Below, in pieces: positions 57,634-64,000 of a stretch of 64,000 bases of DNA. The notes below the pieces were generated by a model that ran no database searches, was not told where the DNA came from, and saw only the letters and a program-made list of their open reading frames with translations. Each line of letters begins with the position of its first letter. Position 1 is the stretch's first letter. Made by a program: the position numbers and the translations under genes. This stretch comes from Cunninghamia lanceolata (Eukaryota; Streptophyta; Pinopsida; Cupressales; Cupressaceae), in NCBI GenBank assembly GCA_027924645.1, contig BSBN01000297.1, positions 2,418,001 to 2,482,000 on the forward strand. The letters run 5' to 3'.

Positions 57634-58780
57634 ATGCTGCCACGGAGAGTTGCTGCTATTGGAACAATGGCTGGTAGAATGGATGAGATGATGGAAATGA
57701 TGAAAACAATGCAAATTCATTTGGAAGTTGTTGAAGAAGATAGGTGAAGAGGATTGTACCGAGACCTAATGTTGAAAGTGATGATGAAGAAGAATTTCAA
57801 TCTATTGAACAAACTGGCAAAACCCTAGGAGGTGATGAAGAAGAAGAATCAGACCAAGTAAAGATGTTGTGAGCGATTTCAAAGATTGGAAAGAGACCTA
57901 GAGTGGATGTGCCAAACTATACTAGTAATTTGAACCCTGAAGAATTGATTGACTGGATAAATGACATGGAAGAATAATTTGAATATGAGGAAATTGAAGA
58001 TTCGGAGAAGGTGAAGTTTGCAAAGACAAAGTTGAAAGGACATGCTGCTATATGGTGGAAGGAAGTTTAGTTGGAATGAAATAGAAAAGGGAAAGAAAAG
58101 ATTACAATGTGGGACCAGATGGTGACAAAATTAAAGAATCAATTCATACCTGTTGACTATGAGTTGGAGCTGTTGAAAAGGTTGAAAAACCTAACACTAA
58201 GGAGAAATATGTGAAGGAGTACACTGAAGAATTTCATAAAATGATCATAAGAACTAGACATAGTGAGGCAAGCAAGGAGAAAGTGGCTAGATACATCAAT
58301 GGACTAAGATTGAACATTCAAGAAGAACTGAGCCTGGTAAGGATGACGTCTTTGGAGGAAGCATATCAATTTGCACTGAAAGTGGAAGAGAAGCTGAATA
58401 AAAGGCATGATCAGAGATAGAGAGGCAGAGGAGGTAGATTTCAAAGAGTTAGGACTTATTCTAGAGGAGACAGATCATATCCAGAGCAGAACAAGTTTGA
58501 CAGGCTGTTGAAGAAGGATGACAGAGATAACAATGCTTACCAGAGAAATGATAGAAATTTTCATCCCAGAGGCAATTGTAATTCATACTGAAATGGAGGA
58601 TACAAAGGAGAAGGAAGAGGAGTTGATAGGAGAACATTCAGAGGTACTTGTTTCAAGTGTGGAGGTGAAGGACATAGAGCATTTGAGTGTAATCAGGGTA
58701 GTATAAGAAAGAGGACATAAAATAGTGGAAGAGCAACCTATGTTTAAGAAGAACCTGTTGGATCACCCAGTTCAGTGGCA
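57634..58780 (+). pseudogene. Chromovirus Gag, decayed
   Basis: From ATG 57634 (MLPRRVAAIG) through an acidic stretch and a Gag core (LNPEELIDWINDMEE, KFAKTKLKGHAAIWWKEV, EYTEEFHKMIIR, KVARYINGLRLNIQEEL), an Arg/Gly-rich region and the knuckle CFKCGGEGHRAFEC near 58650. TGA near 57748, TAA near 57976, TAG 58068, TAG 58418 and TGA 58590 plus two or more frameshifts break it. The core aligns with the Gag of the minus-strand element ending at 22668. Confidence 0.85.
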
Positions 58781-58800
58781 ATCCAGAGAAAGGACAATCA

Positions 58801-61800
58801 TTGGTGATGAGGAGAGCACTATTTCAAATAGAGACAAATGAGGAACCATCACAAAAGAAAAGTTTGTTCAGAACCAGATGCAAATCAGGAGGTAAGTGTT
58901 GTAAAGTTGTAATTGATAGTGGTAGTTCAAATAATCTAGTTTCAGAGGAGATGGTGACTAAACTGAAGTTGGAAAGATTGAAACACCCTAAACCCTATCA
59001 AATAGCATGGATTCAGGATGATCATAAGGTACTAGTGAGTGAACAATGTCTGGTGAAATTTTATATTAGATCTTATCATGGTGAAGTCTTCTGTGATATT
59101 ATGCCTATGGATGTTTGTCATATCTTGTTGGGTAGACTTTGGTAGTATGATAGAAAAGCTATACATGATGGGAGAAAGAATACATATCCTATAACATCAA
59201 ATGGAAAGAGAATTACTTTGATTCCTTTGGAGGATGATCCTAAGAGTGAAGTATGTGGAAATGCTAGAATCTGTTTGGTAGATGGAAGGGAATTTCTAGA
59301 TGGTTTAAGATATGAGAATATGTGTTATGCCTTGATTCCTAGGAAGCTTGAAGCACTGAAGCAAGAGACTAAAGAATCACAACTGGAGGAGATAAGAGAG
59401 TTGTTGATAGAGTATGAAGACATCATATCAAATAATGTACCTAAAGGATTACCAACTATAAGGAGTATCAGTCATCACATGGATCTTATATTGTGAGCAA
59501 GTTTTCCTAACAAAGCAACACATAGAATGACATCGACAAAGAATGAAGAACTAAATAGACAAATACAAGAGTTGTTGAGAAAAGGTTTGATCAGAGAAAG
59601 ATTAAGTCCTTGTGCAGTACCTGCAGTGTTAGCACTTAAGAAAGATGGAGAATGGAGAATTTGTACTGACTCTAGAGAAATAAACAAGATCATAGTTAAG
59701 TATAGATTTCCTTTACCTAGGATGGATGATATCATGGATTGTTTGAGTGGAGCAAGATATTTCACAAAGATAGACTTGAAGAGTGGATACCATCAGATCA
59801 GAATCAGAGAAGGTGATGAATGGAAGATTGCTTTTAAGACAAATGAAGGATTGTATGAGTGGTTAGTGATGCCCTTTGGATTGACAAATGCACCGAGTAC
59901 TTTCATGAGATTGATGAATGAAGTTATGAAGAAATTCTTGGCTAAGTTGGTGATTGTATACTTGGATGATATTTTGATTTTCAGTAAAACAAAAGAAGAA
60001 TATTCATGGCATATTAGACAAGTTTTGTAGAGACTAGGAGAAGAGAAATTGTTTATAAACATCAAGAAATGTAGTTTCATGAAGGAAAAGTTGGTATATT
60101 TGGGATTTGTGATTTCTGCAGAAGGATTGAAGATGGACCCTGAGAAAGTGAAAGCAACTATTGAATAGCCTACACCGGAGAGGATTGGAGAGGTTAGATC
60201 ATTTCATGGTTTGGCTAGTTTCTACCAGAAGTTCATCAGAAATTTCAGTTCAGTTTGTAACCCTATGACAAAGACAATGAGAGATGACAGAAAAGACTTT
60301 AAGTGGACATCTGGAGCAGATAAAAGTTTTGAGTTGTTGAATCATAAAGTGACAAAGCAACATGTTTTGGCATCACTAGATTTCAATAAGGTATTTCAAG
60401 TTGATTGTGATGCAACTGGAAATACAATTGGAGAAGTGTTAAGTCAAGAAGGTAGACCAGTAGCATATTTCAGTGAGAAGTTGAATGATGCAAGGAGAAG
60501 ATATTCAGTTTATGATCAAGAGTTCTATGCCATAATTCAAGCCTTGAAGAAGTTGAGACATTATTTGTTGCCTAAGGAGTTTGTGTTGTATACAGATCAT
60601 CAAGCTTTGCAATATTTGAACAGTCAAGGTAAGCTGAATCAGAGACATATGAGATGGGTAGAGTTCATGCAGAGTTATACTTTTGCATTGAAGCATAGGA
60701 GTGGAAAATCAAACAAAGTTGTTGATGCATTGAGTAGGAGAAGAAACTTGTTGACATAAATGAGAGTTGAAGTGTTGGGTTTTGATGAATTGAAGAATAT
60801 GTATGAGGGGGACACTAATTTTGCAGAACCTTGGAAAGCATGTAAGGAACCTATTGTGATAGATAGGAGTAAGTGGTTGGATTATTTCATTTAGGAAGAT
60901 ATGTTGTTCAAAGGAAGTCAGTTGTGTATACCTAGAAGTTCAATGAGAGATAATTTGATCAAGGAGAAGCATAGTGGTGGATTGGCAGTACATTTTGGCA
61001 TTGACAAGACAGTGGCTTTGATGAGTGAAAACTACTTTTGGCCTCAGATACATAAGGATGTTTAGAGATTTGTGTAGAGTTTTAGAGTTTGCCAAGCTAC
61101 AAAAGGGAGTAGTCAGGATACTGGATTGTATAAACCTTTGACAGTACCAAAGAGACCTTGGGAAGACATAAGCATGGATTTTGTAATGGGATTACCTAAG
61201 ACACAAAGAGGACATGATTCAATATTTGTGGTGGTGGATAGATTTTCAAAGATGGTTCATTTCATACCTTGTAAGAAGACAACTGATGAAGTGCATGTAG
61301 CTGACCTATTTTTCAAGGAGATTGTGAGATTGCATGGATTACCTAAGAGTATAGTTTCAGACAAAGATACAAAGTTTGTTGGATACTTTTGGAAGACACT
61401 TTGGAAGAAGATGAAGAAAGATTTGAAGTTTAGTTCAACTTTTCATCCACAGACTGATGGACAGACAGAGGTAGTGAATAGGAGTTTGGGAAACTTGTTG
61501 AGATGTTTGGTTGGAGAGAAGGCAGGAAGTTGGGATTTGATTCTTTCACAAGCAGATTTTGCATACAATAATTCAGTAAATAGGAGTACCAGAAGAACAC
61601 CTTTTGAGATTGTGACCGAAGTGAATCCTAGAGCAGTAACAGAATTAAGAGATATTGGCATGGAAAAAAAGAGGAGTACAGAAGTAGAAGAATTTGTAGA
61701 TCATATGAAGACAGTGCATAATCAAGTGAAGAAGCATTTGGAGGATATGAACAATAAGTATAAGGGAAAGGAAGATGAGAAGAGAGGACATAAGGAATTT

Positions 61801-62226
61801 GAAGTTGGAGATGAAGTCATGGTGTACTTGAGAAAAGAAAGATTTCCAATTGGGACATATAACAAGTTGAAGATGAAGAAGTTTGGACCTTGTAAGATAC
61901 TCAGGAAATTTGATTCAGGAAATGCATATGAAGTGGAGTTACCAGAGACATTAGGTATATCACCTATTTTTAACATTATAGATCTTTATCAGTATCATGA
62001 AGTAGAGTTCAGTGACAGCATGGAAGAAGACTTGAAGAAGCAGTTACCACAATAAGCACTGGAGCAAATTGATGACATTTTGGACAACAGAGTTGGATGC
62101 AGCACTAGAGGAAGACAATACAAAGAATATCTTGTGAAGTGGAAGGGAAGACCGGAAGAAGATTCATCATGGATTTCTTAGGCTGAGGTGGACCGTCTTG
62201 GTTCTCCCCTAGCCCTAGCAAAGTGA
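58801..62226 (+). pseudogene. Chromovirus Pol with chromodomain, decayed
   Basis: A single frame with no frameshift. Protease: VVIDSGSSNNLVS and [65 protein letters not shown]. RNase H: FQVDCDATGN, YTDHQALQYL. Integrase: MDFVMGLPKTQRGHDSIFVV, SDKDTKFVGYFW, HPQTDGQTEVVNRSLG (D,D,E), then a GPY/F block FGPCKIL. Chromodomain: YKEYLVKWKGRPEEDSSWIS at about 62117-62178, which in this clade steers integration by binding chromatin. Stops start at 59143, 59494 (TGA), 60028, 60166, 60757 (TAA), 60892, 61063, 61075, 62053 (TAA) and 62179; others are TAG. Terminal TGA at 62224. Confidence 0.94.
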
Positions 62227-62257
62227 GGGACTCACTTTTTCAATAACCTCAGATGTC

Positions 62258-63090
62258 TGATGCAGGAGCATCCCTAGTTCAAGAGCAATCTAGCATCAAC
62301 CAAAAACATTTGCATTTCAGTTTGTTTGCAATTCGATTGTTTCTTTTTTTCCAGTTCAGTTCAGCAGTTCAGTCAGAAACAGTTTCTGTATTTTGGTCTG
62401 GTTGCATTTTAGACCTTGCGGAGCTGGACTTAGCATCTACATTCATTCATCTACATCATATCCAAAATTTAGAGATTTGCACATCTTTACTGAAAAGATA
62501 TCACTTTCAGAAGATCGACTATTTTCTCATAACAGAGCATCCTGATAATCGCAGGAAACCAGTTGAAGGAGAAACCTGCAGAAGCATCTCCTGATCTTTG
62601 GAGCCTAATGACACATCATTCAATGATCTTTGGTTCGTGGCCGACCTTCCCCAAAAATTTGCACATCATTTCATTGATTTTCTTGAGGGGTTCTATGCAT
62701 TTAGGTCCAACCTATCCATGCTTGCACATTACATCTATTCATTGGAGTTTGTGATCTTCTTTGGCCAACATGGAGGAATCTATTGTTCTAGAGATGATAT
62801 ATATTGCTGTAATAGATCCTTAGGAAAGCAACAATTTACATAAGAAGTATCTGATAGTTTATATTTCTGCGAAGAGCTTCAAAGATTTATCTTGCGCATG
62901 TATGTAATCAGGCTTGTGAGCCTTAATTGTAAGCCCTCAAGTTGTCAGTCGATCTCTATTTGAATTCTATGATATACTGAATGACTGAATCTGCATTTGT
63001 TCCATTTCTCTGAGTTGTTTCCGTTGTGTTTACTCTTGCTGCATAGTTCAGATAGTTCATTCTGTGAACCCTCCTACCTTGACTACACCA
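62258..63090 (+). repeat. 3' LTR of chromovirus
   Basis: TGATGCAGGAGC to GACTACACCA; followed by CCTAA at 63091-63095. The usual G-rich polypurine tract is not obvious upstream; AAAGTGAGGGA at about 62219-62229 is the best candidate and lies some 30 bp away. Confidence 0.93.
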
Positions 63091-63095
63091 CCTAA

Positions 63096-64000
63096 AAAAG
63101 AGAATTATGTAGAGATGTCTGTTGTAAAAGGATTAAGATTCTTCCAAGAGAACGAGAGCTAGTGCAAGAATTCAAATGCAAGGAGATGGCTAAAATCTGA
63201 GAAGAAGGGTAAGTCTCAGTTGCCTCCTAAACTGAAAAGGTCTCATTTTAAAGATGAAATTTCTGACATTATTACTTTATTGCATCGTCTAGTTGGGAGT
63301 GCAACTATAGATTCTTTCAAATACTGAATGTGTCGGTTTATCTTATTAATATGTGGTGAGAATCAATTCATCGACTGGGCTAAGATTGTTAGTTATCATT
63401 TGAATGAACAATTGGCCAAATTCCAACAAACTACTTATTTTCATGTGTTCATACTTGGTGTACATTCTATCCAGTCAAGAGCTTGCCTGGGCAGGATTGA
63501 GACCTTAAGGGTCGTTAACACCAGACACACCTGTGTATCGTTATTTCCCTCAGCTTACCAGAGAAGTGGGTATGAAAGATTTCCATCGTATAAATGATGC
63601 CTTTCGAATGTTTACCGTGAGGAGGCTGGAAGGGAACCCAGAGATTAGGATTTCTCTTGAAGCTACCGCCTTGATTATGGAATTTGGAAGTTTCTACATA
63701 TAATTTGATAGATTCATCTATTTGCAGATAGGGGTTATGAAAAGGTCCCAATAAAATTGCCTCATTATGCAAGTGACTACCTCATTTTTCTGGAGATATG
63801 TAGACAAATGTTTGTGGTTAATGTTAAATATCAAAATATGAGGAAGAGAGGGTATGCTTTCCCTTTGATGCTATCCTCTTACACTTGTAAAAACAATGAT
63901 GTCACGAAAGGGGTGGAGAAGACTCTGGGTGAATTAAATTTTCATTCTTTATCTATGACAACACATTTTGATAACAAGAATTATGTGCAGCAGAATTTCC
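63096..64000 (+). pseudogene. Long non-pol ORF at right end, 3' part (runs off window)
   Basis: Continues the ORF interrupted at 56598: KENYVEMSVVKGLRFF, a basic stretch, KDEISDIITLLHRLVG, TGA 63325, then CRFILLICGENQFIDWAKIV and FHVFILGVHSIQSRACLGR to TAA 63595. Further frames up to 64000 (for example LIFLEICRQMFVVNVKYQN) carry it on after a shift. Its IDWAKIVSYHLNEQLA block aligns with the DYAKYLAHNLQNDL and DYDLCQLLLNQLLENL blocks of the other two ORFs. Stops: TAG 63160 and TGA 63325. Function unknown. Confidence 0.55.

Larger units (their letters stand above)
56599..63090 (+). mobile_element. Full-length chromodomain Gypsy (chromovirus), 6.5 kb
   Basis: LTRs of 834 and 833 bp (TGATGYAGGAGC to CACCA), CCTAA duplications, Met-type PBS, and Gag-PR-RT-RNase H-integrase-chromodomain order, which is diagnostic for plant chromoviruses. 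LTRs differ by roughly a tenth by eye, so it is relatively old. About ten stops in pol and frameshifts in gag inactivate it. Confidence 0.96.

Overview
The window is about 64 kb of AT-rich nuclear DNA from a seed plant. The signs are plant-type LTR retrotransposon lineages (Copia, Tat/Athila-like Gypsy, chromodomain Gypsy), a CACTA-type transposon end, a plant LINE ORF1, a plant PPR-DYW gene and a ubiquitin-activating enzyme E1 fragment. Gene density is near zero, elements are old and nested, and non-autonomous LTR elements are long. This suits a very large genome such as a gymnosperm, but that last step is inference. I see no intact host gene; every coding region carries stops or frameshifts.

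Layout. 550-5554 (+): decayed multi-exon SET-domain gene whose big intron holds an unclassified repeat with clustered TGACGTCA palindromes. 6651-17097 (-): a long non-pol ORF split by a 7.3 kb Copia-like element, 7814-15102 (+), that has gag-like zinc knuckles and a large second ORF but no pol. 18494-27240 (+): Tat/Athila-like gag-PR-RT remnant split by a gag-protease-only Gypsy element, 19001-24397 (-). 29807-30323 (+): E1 fragment. 30537-31108 and 37241-37712 (-): PPR-DYW pseudogene split by a 6.1 kb element without pol, 31109-37240. 39551-46844 (+): full-length Copia. 48335-50390 (-): solo LTR. 50655-51292: CACTA end. 51293-53838 (+): Gypsy pol remnant. 55024-55674 (-): LINE ORF1. 56267-64000 (+): another long non-pol ORF split by a full-length chromovirus, 56599-63090 (+).

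Boundaries are firm for six insertions, because each has a matching 5-bp target duplication: CTTTC, GAATT, GGAGT, ATTGT, GATAG and CCTAA. In three or four cases the host reading frame rejoins exactly when the insert and one duplication are removed.

The most interesting material: (1) the pol-less 7.3 kb element and the full Copia share LTR ends, PBS, PPT region and folded elements, so they look like a non-autonomous/autonomous pair. (2) The long second ORF of the pol-less element appears to have relatives in the split minus-strand ORF and in the ORF at the right end, suggesting a recurrent non-pol ORF family. (3) A C-loop hairpin at the LTR 3' end shows compensatory base changes among three elements. 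(4) A 17-bp stem bridges the polypurine tract and LTR start. (5) Most premature stops are TAG at positions where CAG would fit, as expected from CHG-methylation-driven C-to-T decay. All comparisons were made by eye, without database searches.
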